Of a stretch of DNA of 64,000 nt, positions 21,879-30,732 are shown one piece after another. Location: contig NZ_FOSR01000001.1 in the NCBI RefSeq assembly GCF_900114325.1, forward strand, positions 141,693-205,692, read 5' to 3'. The position numbers and the translations under genes were made by a program. Below the pieces are notes generated by a model. The model saw nothing but the letters and a program-made list of their open reading frames with translations. It did no database searches and had not been told where the DNA came from. Source of the stretch: Rhodanobacter glycinis. GTDB taxonomy: Bacteria; Pseudomonadota; Gammaproteobacteria; Xanthomonadales; Rhodanobacteraceae. Each line of letters begins with the position of its first letter. Position 1 is the first letter of the stretch.

Positions 21879-23486
21879 ATGAAGTCCCCCAGCATGCTTC
21901 GCGGGTTGCTGTCGTTCAGCAGCATGACCATGGTTTCACGCGTGCTCGGGCTGGCCCGGGACGTGGCAATGAGTCACGTGTTCGGTGCTTCGGCAGCCAC
22001 CGATGCGTTCGTCATCGCCTTCCGCATTCCCAATTTCATGCGGCGGATGTTCGCCGAAGGCTCGTTCTCCACCGCCTTCGTGCCGGTATTCACCGAGGTG
22101 AAGGAAACCCGCAGTCACGCCGAGCTGAAGGAGCTGACCGCGCGCGTGGCGGGCACGCTGGGTGGGGTGTTGCTGCTGATTACCGCGCTGGGGCTGATCT
22201 TCGCCCCGCAGGTGGCGACGGTGTTCGCACCGGGTGATATTGCACAGCCACACAAGTTCGACCTGATCATCGGGTTGTTGCGGTTGACATTCCCTTATCT
22301 GTTGTTCGTGTCGCTGACGGCCTTGGCCGGCGGTGCGCTGAACAGTTTCCATCGCTTCGGCCTGCCGGCGATGACGCCGGTGATCCTCAACGTGTGCATG
22401 ATCTTCGGCGCGTTGTGGCTGGCACCGCGGCTGCAGGTGCCGATCATGGCGCTGGGCTGGGCAGTGCTGGTGGCCGGCGTGTTGCAGCTGCTGTTCCTGC
22501 TGCCGGCGTTGCGCGGGCTCGACCTGTTGTCGCTGCCGCGCTGGGGCTGGCGCCACCCGCAAGTGCGCCGGATCATGAAACTCATGGTGCCGACGCTGTT
22601 CGGCGCTTCGGTGGGGCAGATCAACCTGCTGCTGGATACGGTGCTGATCACCTTGCTGGTCACCGGCTCGCAGACCTGGGTGTACCAGTCCACGCGCTTC
22701 CTCGAATTGCCGCTGGGCGTGTTTGGCGTGGCGCTGGGCACGGTGATCCTGCCGGCGCTGTCGCGCCATCATGTCGGTACCGATCGGGCGGGTTTCTCCA
22801 GGGCGCTGGACTGGGGCGTGCGCACCACGCTGCTGATCGCCGTGCCGGCGATGTTCGCGCTGCTGCTGCTGGCCGAGCCGCTGGTGAGCACGTTCTTCCA
22901 GAACGGCCAGTACACCGTGTTCGACACGCACATGACCACTCTGTCGACCATGGCGCTGAGTTGCGGCGTGCCGGCCTATGCCCTGGTGAAAGTGGTGTTG
23001 CCGGCGTTCTATTCGCGGCAGGACACGCGCACGCCGGTGCGTGCGGCGCTGGTGTCGCTGGTGACCAACATGCTGTTCAACGGGCTGCTGGTGGCGTTGC
23101 TGTTCGAGCTGTGGGCGACGCCGGCGCAGAAGCAGCTCGGCTGGTTGCAGGGCATCGCACAGGTGCCGGGCTTGCACGTGGGCCTGGCGATGGCCAGCGT
23201 GTTGTCCAACTACCTGCAGTTCGCGTTGCTGTGGCGCTGGTTGAAACGTGCCGGCGTGTATGACCACCAGCCCGGCTGGGCGCGGCACTGGCTGCGACTG
23301 GCGGTGTCGTGCGCGGCGATGATCGTGGTCCTGCTGGCTGGTCGCTGGCTGTGGCCGCACTGGACCGTGGTGCCGGTGTTCGTGCGGGTCTGGCATCTGG
23401 CCGTGCTGGTGACCGCAGGTGGGCTGGCTTACGTCGGCACGCTGTTCGCCTGCGGCTTCCGCTTGCGCGACTTGCGCGGGAATTGA
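21879..23486 (+). CDS. murJ: Lipid II flippase MurJ (MviN)
   Basis: A 535-residue inner-membrane protein with about 14 hydrophobic helices of the MVF family, predicted to flip lipid II for peptidoglycan synthesis. The conserved start is SMTMVSRVLGLARDVAMSHVFGASAATDAFVIAFRIPNFMRRMFAEGSFSTAFVPVF. The loop-2 region NSFHRFGLPAMTPVILN is present. The ATG at 21879 gives MKSPSMLRGLLSFSS; the ATG 15 bases later is also possible. It is divergent from rpsT and leads towards ribF, separated by the large palindrome at 23504. Confidence 0.95.
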   Translation: MKSPSMLRGLLSFSSMTMVSRVLGLARDVAMSHVFGASAATDAFVIAFRIPNFMRRMFAEGSFSTAFVPVFTEVKETRSHAELKELTARVAGTLGGVLLLITALGLIFAPQVATVFAPGDIAQPHKFDLIIGLLRLTFPYLLFVSLTALAGGALNSFHRFGLPAMTPVILNVCMIFGALWLAPRLQVPIMALGWAVLVAGVLQLLFLLPALRGLDLLSLPRWGWRHPQVRRIMKLMVPTLFGASVGQINLLLDTVLITLLVTGSQTWVYQSTRFLELPLGVFGVALGTVILPALSRHHVGTDRAGFSRALDWGVRTTLLIAVPAMFALLLLAEPLVSTFFQNGQYTVFDTHMTTLSTMALSCGVPAYALVKVVLPAFYSRQDTRTPVRAALVSLVTNMLFNGLLVALLFELWATPAQKQLGWLQGIAQVPGLHVGLAMASVLSNYLQFALLWRWLKRAGVYDHQPGWARHWLRLAVSCAAMIVVLLAGRWLWPHWTVVPVFVRVWHLAVLVTAGGLAYVGTLFACGFRLRDLRGN

Positions 23487-23503
23487 TGGCGGTTGTGGTC
23501 CAA

Positions 23504-23665
23504 GGAGCGTGGGCGGCAGAAATCTTCCGGGCTGCAAAAGCGTCTGCGTGGTCCATATTTCCGTCGCTTCTTGGCCCATAGAACCACTATGGGCCGGCGA
23601 ATCGTCGAAAATCTGTCCTCACGCAGCCACTTTTTCGCCTCGAAAGTTTCTACCGCCCACGCTCC
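23504..23665. repeat. Family F: 162-bp near-palindrome between murJ and ribF
   Basis: The element starts with GGAGCGTGGGCGG and ends with its exact reverse complement. It is centred on GGCCCATAG-AACCA-CTATGGGCC (23573-23595). Between these, the two 78-79 base arms match imperfectly (about 70% by eye, one indel), sharing blocks such as AGAAA, CTGCGTG and ATTT. It occupies most of the gap before ribF. As RNA it would fold into one long hairpin. It is not coding. No second copy occurs in this window. Confidence 0.85.
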
Positions 23666-23768
23666 TAGCGCTGACGGCCTGGTAGCCATCATTCGGCGGC
23701 GACGCTTTTCACGCGGGCTGGGCCGTGTCGGGCATTACGCGTGGCGATGGTCCCGTTATACTCAGGCG

Positions 23769-24722
23769 ATGATGAGACTCTCCCGGGATGTTGCGGGGCC
23801 GTGTCTGGCTCCCGGCGGCAGCGTCATGGCGGTCGGGGCCTTCGATGGCTTGCACCGCGGACACCAGGCCTTGCTGGCCGAGGTGCGCGAGCGCGCGGCT
23901 GTACTTGGCTGTGTGCCGGTGGTGGTGAGTTTCGAGCCGCTGCCGCGAGCGTTTTTCTCGAAAGAGCCGTTGCCGCGCCTGTCCAGCGTGCGCGAGAAGC
24001 TGCAAGGTTTTGCCGCGGCCGGCATGGAACACGCCCTGTTGCTGCGTTTCAACACCGCGCTCACGGCCATGTCGGCCGAGGATTTCGTGCGTCGCGTGCT
24101 GGTCGAACGGCTGGCCGCGCGGGAAGTCTGGGTCGGCGCCGATTTCCGCTTCGGCCACAAGCGTGCCGGCGATGTCGCGATGCTGGAGCGGATGGGCGCC
24201 GAGAGTGGCTTCAAGGCGTGCACCATGCCGTCGGTATTGCTGGATGACAGCCGCGTTTCGGCCAGTCGCGTGCGCATGCTGCTGGCCGCCGGCGAGTTTG
24301 CCGGCGCCGCGCACCTGCTCGGTCGCCCGTTCGTGATCGAGGGCAGGGTGGAATACGGCAACCAGCTGGGTCGCACGCTGGGCTTTCCCACCGCCAACAT
24401 CCACTTGCGCCAACGGGTCAGTCCGGTGCAGGGCATCTTCGCGGTGCGCGTGGGCCTGGGCGAAAGCGAGTGCAGCTGGCCCGGCGTGGCCAGCCTCGGC
24501 GTGCGCCCCACGGTGAACGAGGTCAGCGAGCCGCTGCTGGAGACGCACCTGTTCGATTTCGACGGCGACCTGTATGGCCGGCGCATGGCGGTGGAGTTCG
24601 TGGCCAAACTGCGCGACGAGCAGAAATTCGACGGTCTGGATGCACTCACGGCGCAGATGGATCATGATGCGCGTTCGGCCCGGGAGATCCTGGGCATGAA
24701 TCCGGTACTGGCCCGCGCATGA
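23769..24722 (+). CDS. ribF: Bifunctional riboflavin kinase/FAD synthetase
   Basis: A 317-residue protein that makes FMN from riboflavin and then FAD. The N-terminal FAD-synthetase nucleotidyltransferase part has VGAFDGLHRGHQALL (the GxFDGxHxGH motif, about residue 25) and SASRVRMLLAAGEFAGA. The C-terminal flavokinase has GRVEYGNQLGRTLGFPTANI near residue 195 and ends RDEQKFDGLDALTAQMDHDA. The tandem ATG at 23769/23772 is chosen because the longer open frame upstream runs through the palindrome at 23504. Next in order is ileS, as in many gammaproteobacteria. Confidence 0.95.
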   Translation: MMRLSRDVAGPCLAPGGSVMAVGAFDGLHRGHQALLAEVRERAAVLGCVPVVVSFEPLPRAFFSKEPLPRLSSVREKLQGFAAAGMEHALLLRFNTALTAMSAEDFVRRVLVERLAAREVWVGADFRFGHKRAGDVAMLERMGAESGFKACTMPSVLLDDSRVSASRVRMLLAAGEFAGAAHLLGRPFVIEGRVEYGNQLGRTLGFPTANIHLRQRVSPVQGIFAVRVGLGESECSWPGVASLGVRPTVNEVSEPLLETHLFDFDGDLYGRRMAVEFVAKLRDEQKFDGLDALTAQMDHDARSAREILGMNPVLARA

Positions 24723-24934
24723 ACCCCAGTCACATGTTCTATCCGCAATCCACCACACACCGCCACGAGAACGTGGTCGGCGCGAGCATTATTATTATTT
24801 GAGGCAATCGCCCGAGCGCGTGCGCCTGCCGCCGCGCGTGGCGGGCGGTCAAACGGCGCTTCGGGGGTCCATAGCCCGGGGCGCAGACAACGCAAGGCCG
24901 CCATGACGACGGCCCTACAGATGGCACCCCAGCG

Positions 24935-27898
24935 ATGACCCAGGATTACAAGAGCACCATCAACCTGCCGCAGACGGATTTCCCGATGCGCGGCGATCTG
25001 CCCAAGCGCGAGCCGGGCTGGCTAGCCGAGTGGGAAAAGGCCGGCCGCTACGCGCAGATCCAGCAGAAGGCGGCCGGGCGCGACAAGGCGTTCGTGCTGC
25101 ACGATGGCCCGCCGTACGCCAATGGCGCGATCCATATCGGCCATGCGGTGAACAAGATCCTCAAGGACATGGTGGTGCGCTCGAAGCTGCTGGCCGGCTG
25201 CCGTGCACCGTACGTGCCGGGCTGGGATTGCCACGGCCTGCCGATCGAGATCGCGGTCGAGAAGAAGTTCGGCAAGCCGGGCGACAAGCTCGACGCCCGC
25301 GCCTTCCGCCAGAAGTGTCGTGAATACGCCGCCGAGCAGGTCGATGCGCAGCGTGCCGGCTTCAAGCGTCTGGGCGTGCTGGGTGATTGGGAAAACCCGT
25401 ACCGCACGATGGATTTCAAGTACGAGGCCGACATGATCCGCGCGCTGGCGCGCATCGTCGCCAATGGCCACGTGGTGCGCGGCGCCAAGCCGGTGCACTG
25501 GTGCTTCGATTGCGGTTCGGCGCTGGCCGAGGCCGAGATCGAATACGGCGACAAGCAGTCGCCGGCCGTGGACGTGGCTTATGACGCGGTCGACCCGAAG
25601 GCATTGGCTGCGAAGTTCGGCGTGGACGCCGGCGATGCCGTCGTCGCCGTGCCGATCTGGACCACCACGCCATGGACGCTGCCGGAAAGTCAGGCGGTGT
25701 CGCTGGGTGCGGAGCTGGAATACGCACTGGTCGAAGGCCCGGCGCGCGGCGGCAAGCGCGTGCTGCTGGTGATCGCCAGCCAGCTGGTCGACAAGTCGCT
25801 GGCCCGTTATTCCCCTCTCCCTCTGGGAGAGGGTGCCCGAAGGACGGGTGAGGGTACGGGCGAAGCGCGGCCTTCCGGCTCCGCCGAACCCTCACCCCCA
25901 GCCCCTCTCCCGCGGGGAGAGGGGAGCAAGGTGCTGGGCCATGTGGCGGGCGAAGCGCTCAACGGCACGCAGCTTCGCCACCCGTTCTACGAGCGCGTCG
26001 TGCCGGTGATCCTTGGCGATCACGTCAGTGCCGAGGACGGTACCGGTGCGGTGCATACCTCACCCGATCACGGCGTGGAAGATTTCGTGGTCGGCCGCGA
26101 GAACGGCATCGGCCTGCTCAACTACATCGGCGCACGCGGCACCTACCACGAAGGCACGCCGAAGGCCGGCGACCTCGACCTGGTCGGCATGCATATCTGG
26201 AAGGCCAACGACGCCATCGTCGAGCTGCTGCGTGCGCGTGGCGTGCTGCTGGCGCACGCGAAGATCGAACACAGCTATCCGAACTGCTGGCGCCACAAGA
26301 CGCCGGTGATCTTCCGCGCCACGCCGCAATGGTTCATCGGCATGGAGCAGGCGGGCCTGCGCGATACCGCGTTGAAGTCGATCAAGGACGTGCGCTGGGT
26401 GCCGGGCTGGGGCGAGGAACGCATCGCCGGCATGGTCGCCGGGCGCCCGGACTGGTGCATCAGCCGTCAGCGTACCTGGGGCGTGCCGATCGCGCTGTTC
26501 GTGCACAAGGCCACGCAGGAGCCGCATCCCGATTCCGTGGCGCTGCTGGAACAGGTGGCGAAGCGGGTGGAGCAGGGCAGCATCGATGCCTGGTACGACC
26601 TCGATCCGGCCGAGCTGCTGGGTGACCAGGCGAAGGATTACGACAAGGTCACCGACGTGCTGGACGTGTGGTTCGACTCCGGCGTCACCCATTTCGCGGT
26701 GATCGGCCAGCGGCCCGAGCTGCAGCAGGGCGACGCAAGCGAATACAAGGTGATGTACCTGGAAGGCTCGGACCAGCATCGCGGCTGGTTCCAGTCGTCG
26801 CTGCTCACTTCCAGCGCGATTCACGGCCGTGCGCCCTACGATGACGTGCTCACCCACGGGTTCGCCGTGGATGCGCAAGGCCGCAAGATGTCCAAGTCGC
26901 TGGGCAACGTGGTCGCGCCGCAGAAGGTGATGGATACGCTGGGCGCCGACGTGCTGCGCCTGTGGGTGGCTTCGGCCGACTACCGCAACGAGATGAGCGT
27001 CTCCGACGAGATCCTGAAGCGCGTGTCCGACAGCTATCGCCGCCTGCGCAACACCGCGCGCTTCCTGCTCGGCAATCTCGACGGTTTCGATCCGACGAAG
27101 CATCTGGTCAAGGTGGAAGACAGCCTGCCGCTGGACCAGTGGGCCGTGCAGCAGGCCTGCGACGTGCAGCAGGCGGTGATCGCCGCCTACGAGCGTTACG
27201 ACTTCCCCGAAGTGGTGGCGCGCGTGCAGAACTTCTGCACCAACGAGATGGGGGCGTTGTACCTGGACATCACCAAGGACCGCCTCTACACCATGCCCGC
27301 CGACAGTCACGGCCGGCGCAGCGCGCAGAGCGCGATGTACCGCATCGCCGAGGCGCTGGTGCGCTGGCTGGCGCCGATCCTGGGTTTCACCGCCGAGGAA
27401 ATCTGGCGCAGCCTGCCCGGCGAGCACGGCGAAAGCGTGCTGTTCGAAACCTGGTACGACGGGCTGGTCGCCACCCAGAACTCGCCCGAACAGCGGCGTT
27501 ACTGGCACGACCTGCTGGCGATCCGCGACACCGCTTCGCGCGTGCTCGAAGGTATGCGCAAGGGCGGCCAGATTGGCGCGGCGCTGGAAGCGAAGCTGAC
27601 AATCCATGCCGATGAGGCCACGGTGACGCGCTACGCGCCGGCGATGGACGAGCTGCGCTTCGTCTTCATCACCTCCGATGTGCGCCTGGACAAGGCCGGC
27701 GGCCAGCCGGAAGACGCCGTGCTCACCGAGTTGGAGGGCGCCGACGTGTGGGTCTCCGCCACGGTCAGCGACGCGGCCAAGTGCGTGCGTTGCTGGCACC
27801 GGCGTGATGACGTGGGCAGCCATGCCGACCACCCCGAACTGTGCGGCCGTTGCGTCGGCAATGTGGAAGGCCCGGGCGAAAGCCGCCGCTGGTTCTGA
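24935..27898 (+). CDS. ileS: Isoleucyl-tRNA synthetase with repeat-encoded insertion
   Basis: A 987-residue class Ia synthetase charging tRNA-Ile. HIGH lies at 67-70 (ANGAIHIGH), KMSKS at about 651-655, and the C-terminal zinc module has [16 protein letters not shown]. It is about 50 residues longer than the E. coli enzyme. Most of the excess is residues 293-330, which are translated from family A repeat 25811-25924 and rich in Gly/Pro/Glu/Arg. The insert lies in the CP1 editing domain, between [11 protein letters not shown] and [11 protein letters not shown], at a loop that varies between species. Reading frame and all catalytic motifs are intact, so the enzyme is expected to work. Confidence 0.97.
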   Translation: MTQDYKSTINLPQTDFPMRGDLPKREPGWLAEWEKAGRYAQIQQKAAGRDKAFVLHDGPPYANGAIHIGHAVNKILKDMVVRSKLLAGCRAPYVPGWDCHGLPIEIAVEKKFGKPGDKLDARAFRQKCREYAAEQVDAQRAGFKRLGVLGDWENPYRTMDFKYEADMIRALARIVANGHVVRGAKPVHWCFDCGSALAEAEIEYGDKQSPAVDVAYDAVDPKALAAKFGVDAGDAVVAVPIWTTTPWTLPESQAVSLGAELEYALVEGPARGGKRVLLVIASQLVDKSLARYSPLPLGEGARRTGEGTGEARPSGSAEPSPPAPLPRGEGSKVLGHVAGEALNGTQLRHPFYERVVPVILGDHVSAEDGTGAVHTSPDHGVEDFVVGRENGIGLLNYIGARGTYHEGTPKAGDLDLVGMHIWKANDAIVELLRARGVLLAHAKIEHSYPNCWRHKTPVIFRATPQWFIGMEQAGLRDTALKSIKDVRWVPGWGEERIAGMVAGRPDWCISRQRTWGVPIALFVHKATQEPHPDSVALLEQVAKRVEQGSIDAWYDLDPAELLGDQAKDYDKVTDVLDVWFDSGVTHFAVIGQRPELQQGDASEYKVMYLEGSDQHRGWFQSSLLTSSAIHGRAPYDDVLTHGFAVDAQGRKMSKSLGNVVAPQKVMDTLGADVLRLWVASADYRNEMSVSDEILKRVSDSYRRLRNTARFLLGNLDGFDPTKHLVKVEDSLPLDQWAVQQACDVQQAVIAAYERYDFPEVVARVQNFCTNEMGALYLDITKDRLYTMPADSHGRRSAQSAMYRIAEALVRWLAPILGFTAEEIWRSLPGEHGESVLFETWYDGLVATQNSPEQRRYWHDLLAIRDTASRVLEGMRKGGQIGAALEAKLTIHADEATVTRYAPAMDELRFVFITSDVRLDKAGGQPEDAVLTELEGADVWVSATVSDAAKCVRCWHRRDDVGSHADHPELCGRCVGNVEGPGESRRWF
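25811..25924. repeat. Family A repeat, copy 2, in frame inside ileS
   Basis: The left hairpin CCCTCTCCCTCTGGGAGAGGG (25813-25833, with one mismatch allowed) and right hairpin CCCTCTCCCGCGGGGAGAGGG (25903-25923) flank GGTGAGGGT and ACCCTCACCC half-sites. This is the same layout as the intergenic copies. The translated product is rich in LPLGEGA and PLPRGEGS type segments. Its length keeps the ileS frame open with no stop codon. Confidence 0.93.
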
Positions 27899-27913
27899 CT
27901 CCTTGCCCTTCTT

Positions 27914-28043
27914 CCTCTCCCTCCGGGGAGAGGATCGAGGTGAGGGGCGGGTGCTAGCGAAAACCTTTCCAAAGCATGCTTCGACGTTACCTCAACGCAA
28001 GATTAGCCCCTCACCCCCAACCCTCTCCCCGCAGGGGAGAGGG
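27914..28043. repeat. Family A repeat, copy 3
   Basis: The left hairpin CCTCTCCCTCCGGGGAGAGG (27914-27933) and right hairpin CCCTCTCCCCGCAGGGGAGAGGG (28021-28043) flank GGTGAGGGGCGGG and CCCCTCACCCCC. The spacer is about 60 bases. It fills nearly the whole gap between ileS and lspA, placing a strong hairpin 28 bases before the lspA start. Confidence 0.88.
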
Positions 28044-28070
28044 AGTAAATCACCACGGCGCGATCAGCTC

Positions 28071-28571
28071 ATGACTCATCCCAAACCCAACGCCTTGCCC
28101 TGGCTGCTGCTTTCCGTCGTCGTCATCGCCCTGGACCAGCTCAGCAAATGGTGGGCATTGACCGGGCTGCAGCCGGGCGTGCCACACCCGGTGATTCCCG
28201 GTTTCCTCAATTGGACGCTGACCTTCAACCCCGGCGCGGCCTTCAGCTTCCTGGCCATGAGCGGCGGCTGGCAGCGCTGGTTCTTCGTGGTGCTGGCCAT
28301 CGTCATCAGCGCGGTGCTGGTGGTGTGGCTGGCACGTACCGCGCGGCGTGACTGGCGCACGGCACTGCCGCTGGCGCTGATCATCGGCGGCGCGCTGGGC
28401 AACCTGATCGATCGCCTGCATGCGGCCCAGGTCACCGATTTCATCGACGTCTACTACCGGAACTGGCATTACCCCGTGTTCAACATCGCCGACTGCGGGG
28501 TGACCGTCGGAGCGGTGATACTGGTGGTGTTCGGGCTGTTCGGCGGCACGGAAAAAGGCGGCGTGCGATAA
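28071..28571 (+). CDS. lspA: Prolipoprotein signal peptidase (SPase II)
   Basis: A 166-residue inner-membrane aspartic protease that cleaves lipoprotein signal peptides after lipidation. Four hydrophobic helices are seen. The catalytic aspartates lie in [20 protein letters not shown] and [23 protein letters not shown] marks TM1, and [10 protein letters not shown] is the conserved periplasmic loop. The ATG at 28071 gives the typical N terminus. It follows ileS in the common ileS-lspA-ispH order. No fkpB gene lies between lspA and ispH, unlike in E. coli. Confidence 0.95.
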   Translation: MTHPKPNALPWLLLSVVVIALDQLSKWWALTGLQPGVPHPVIPGFLNWTLTFNPGAAFSFLAMSGGWQRWFFVVLAIVISAVLVVWLARTARRDWRTALPLALIIGGALGNLIDRLHAAQVTDFIDVYYRNWHYPVFNIADCGVTVGAVILVVFGLFGGTEKGGVR

Positions 28572-28593
28572 TTGCTGCCTGCTCTCTATCACT

Positions 28594-28678
28594 CCCTCCC
28601 CTGCGTGCAGGGGAGGGTTGGGGAGGGGTAAGCCCGGTGCGCGACCCCCTCCATCTCCCCCTGCAAGCAGGGGGAGGG
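28594..28678. repeat. Family A-related repeat, copy 4
   Basis: Two hairpins, CCCTCCCCTGC/GCAGGGGAGGG (28594-28617) and TCCCCCTGC/GCAGGGGGA (28656-28675), are separated by GGGAGGGGT and CCCCCTCCA. The arms differ slightly from the CTCTCC type, so this is a subfamily. It fills the gap between lspA and ispH, where E. coli carries fkpB. Confidence 0.8.
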
Positions 28679-28698
28679 ACAAGGCCACGGCTTTTACT

Positions 28699-29643
28699 AT
28701 GGACATCCTGCTCGCCAATCCCCGCGGTTTCTGTGCCGGTGTCGACCGCGCCATTGCCATCGTCGACCGTGCGCTGGAATCCTACGGTGCGCCAATCTAC
28801 GTGCGGCACGAGGTGGTGCACAACCGCTACGTGGTCGACAAGCTGCGCCACGACGGCGCGGTGTTCGTCGAGGAACTGCACGAAGTGCCCGACGGTGCCA
28901 CGGTGATCTTCAGCGCCCATGGCGTGTCCAAGGCGGTGCGCGAGGAAGCCGAGCAACGCGACCTGAAGGTGTTCGACGCCACCTGTCCACTGGTCACCAA
29001 GGTGCACATGGAAGTGGCGCGACTAGGGCGCATCGGCCGCAGCGTGGTGCTGATCGGTCATGCCGGTCATCCGGAAGTGGAAGGCACCATGGGGCAGTGG
29101 AACCCTGCCAACACCGGCGAGATCCTGCTGGTCGAGTCGGTGGAGGATGTGGCCATGTTGACGCCGGCCTTCCCGCACCAGTTGTCCTACGTCACTCAGA
29201 CCACGTTGTCGGTGGACGACACCAAGGCGATCATCGCCGCCCTGCGCGAGAAATTCCCGGATGTCGAAGGCCCGCGCAAGGACGACATCTGCTACGCCAC
29301 GCAGAATCGCCAGGATGCCGTGCGCCGGCTCGCCGATGCGGTGGACTTGATGCTGGTGGTGGGCTCGGTCAACAGCTCCAACTCCAACCGCCTGCGCGAG
29401 CTGGCCGAGAAGCAGGGCGTGCGCGCCTATCTGATCGACGGCGCCGAACATATCGAACGCCAGTGGCTCGACGGCGTGCAACACATCGGCCTGACCGCGG
29501 GAGCCTCCGCCCCCGAGAAGCTGGTGCGTGACGTCATCGCCCGCCTGCAATCGTGGGGCGCGGGCGAAGTGCGCGAACTGGATGGCGAGCCGGAAAGCAT
29601 CACCTTCGCGTTGCCGAAAGAGCTGCGCGTCGTTACGCCCTGA
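28699..29643 (+). CDS. ispH: 4-hydroxy-3-methylbut-2-enyl diphosphate reductase
   Basis: This 314-residue [4Fe-4S] enzyme performs the last MEP-pathway step, making IPP and DMAPP. The three cluster cysteines are visible in [10 protein letters not shown] (about residue 12), [11 protein letters not shown] (about 96) and [10 protein letters not shown] (about 197). The catalytic glutamate region is [14 protein letters not shown], and the substrate-binding [13 protein letters not shown] and TAGASAPE follow. The ATG at 28699 gives the canonical [14 protein letters not shown]. Confidence 0.96.
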   Translation: MDILLANPRGFCAGVDRAIAIVDRALESYGAPIYVRHEVVHNRYVVDKLRHDGAVFVEELHEVPDGATVIFSAHGVSKAVREEAEQRDLKVFDATCPLVTKVHMEVARLGRIGRSVVLIGHAGHPEVEGTMGQWNPANTGEILLVESVEDVAMLTPAFPHQLSYVTQTTLSVDDTKAIIAALREKFPDVEGPRKDDICYATQNRQDAVRRLADAVDLMLVVGSVNSSNSNRLRELAEKQGVRAYLIDGAEHIERQWLDGVQHIGLTAGASAPEKLVRDVIARLQSWGAGEVRELDGEPESITFALPKELRVVTP

Positions 29644-29673
29644 CGGCGCGTGTCGTCATCGTGGAATGCCACT

Positions 29674-29760
29674 GTAGGAGCCCGTTCACGGGCGATGCCT
29701 TTACTTTGCTCATTCGTCAGGGCCGGGGAGAGAAAGCATCGCCCACGAGTGCGCTCCTAC
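29674..29760. repeat. Family D REPIN-like repeat
   Basis: The left end GTAGGAGCCCGTTCACGGGC runs to GATGC (29674-29698). The right end is GCATCGCCCACGAGTGCGCTCCTAC (29736-29760). The two arms are complementary with several mismatches and the spacer is about 37 bases. It lies between the convergent ispH and the small minus-strand gene. Confidence 0.85.
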
Positions 29761-29770
29761 CGGGCAGGCC

Positions 29771-29974
29771 TCAGTGAACCACCGCTGCCGACACATCGAA
29801 CGCCAGCGCATAGCTCGCCGGCGTTTCGGCGTCCTTGAAAGCCTCGTGGAAACCGTTGCCGTAGAACTTCTGCGCCCAATTGCCATAGCGCTCATGGTTG
29901 GTCGGGGCGTGATCGCTGCGGGTGATGACATCCAGTTCAAACGGGCCTGGACGGGAGCTACCGATCGCATTCAT
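29771..29974 (-). CDS. Small hypothetical protein, 67 residues
   Basis: I do not recognise this protein. The ATG at 29972-29974 is preceded by a near-perfect Shine-Dalgarno, AAGGAGG, 7 bases upstream, which strongly supports translation. The product begins MNAIGSSRPGPFELDVITR. It has a central polar/aromatic part (HERYGNWAQKFYGNGFHEAF) and a mildly hydrophobic end (SYALAFDVSAAVVH). There is no signal peptide, membrane helix or cysteine. It stands alone between two repeat elements. It may be lineage-specific; a peptide modification precursor is conceivable but there is no direct support. Confidence 0.6.
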   Translation of the reverse strand: MNAIGSSRPGPFELDVITRSDHAPTNHERYGNWAQKFYGNGFHEAFKDAETPASYALAFDVSAAVVH

Positions 29975-30137
29975 GACGCGTCCTCCTTCGGTTGCCACGC
30001 CACCGACCGGGCGAAAAGCCAACTTCCCGCCCGCCGTGGCGCCTGACACCTACTTAAGGACTGCGGGCGTCAATCCCGCGTAGAAGTTATGTCCACGCCT
30101 TCTGCACCATAAGGATCTCGAATAACCTTATTTTGCT

Positions 30138-30224
30138 CGTCATTCCTGCGAAAGCAGGAATCCAGTGCCTTTGCTTTTCAATGCCTTGAAGGCGCAGGGT
30201 TCCAGCTTTCGCTAGAGTGACGGG
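30138..30224. repeat. Family C repeat, copy 2, in the 29975-30326 gap
   Basis: The repeat begins CGTCATTCCTGCGAAAGCAG and ends in GCTAGAGTGACGG. It contains the inner hairpin CCTGCGAAAGCAGG, and the outer arms match CGTCA/TGACG. The 352-base gap between the 67-residue gene and tRNA-Thr holds this repeat and the tRNA terminator. I see no gene there. Confidence 0.7.
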
Positions 30225-30284
30225 GCTTTTCGAGGTTTCCTATAGGGGACGAACCCGGATACGTGGAGGTGCGCTCGCGATGCC

Positions 30285-30324
30285 ACAAGCAAAAGGCCCG
30301 CATCGCTGCAGGCCTTTTGCTTGT
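30285..30324 (-). terminator. tRNA-Thr terminator
   Basis: A perfect 14-bp stem, ACAAGCAAAAGGCC paired with GGCCTTTTGCTTGT, has a 12-base loop and lies immediately after the tRNA 3' end on the minus strand. The AAAAGG/CCTTTT stretch provides the U-rich side within the stem. Confidence 0.75.
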
Positions 30325-30326
30325 CC

Positions 30327-30402
<76 letters not shown>

Positions 30403-30421
30403 AAAACTGGAGACACCGAAG

Positions 30422-30463
30422 TCGCACGAGAAATGCGTCGCTCCACCCACTGAGCCATATTCC
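30422..30463 (-). pseudogene. Possible 5'-half remnant of a second tRNA (tRNA-Arg(TCT)-like)
   Basis: Read on the minus strand, a D arm GCTCAGTGGGTGGAGC (30455-30440) is followed after one base by a stem-loop with stem ACGCA/TGCGA and 7-base loop TTTCTCG, which places TCT at the anticodon position. The spacing fits tRNA positions 8-43 exactly. The outermost anticodon pair is A-A, and no T arm or acceptor 3' strand follows. It lies 20 bases upstream of tRNA-Thr. A chance match to a D-arm consensus is the alternative. Confidence 0.4.
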
Positions 30464-30732
30464 ACGGTGAGCCGCGAAGTGTACGGGCAGGCCGGGTGGC
30501 GTGCAAGCATGGCTGCGGCCAAACTTGCGCCCTTCGCGAGCTGATGGACGCCTCGGGGGGGGGCGACGTTGCGGAGTTATCGGGTGCGCCGATGTTGGCG
30601 CAGTGTGACCTAGTGCAAGTTCCGGATCTGGCTAGGAACCGCTCGTCGGCTCGAATCCGCCGCTTGTCGGCCAGAGAGTGGGCTTGCCAGGGCAGCTCGC
30701 TAGAGTGAGTCACGAGATACAGGGGGATTTCC

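Noticed and set aside
23493-23768. N-terminal extension of RibF reading through the murJ-ribF gap
   Set aside because: The extension crosses the 162-base palindrome and has no family similarity. Tandem ATGs at 23769/23772 give the normal RibF length.
30549-30558. G9 run upstream of fimT as a phase-variation tract
   Set aside because: It is about 175 bases before the start and not inside a coding region or an evident promoter spacer, so a switching role has no support.
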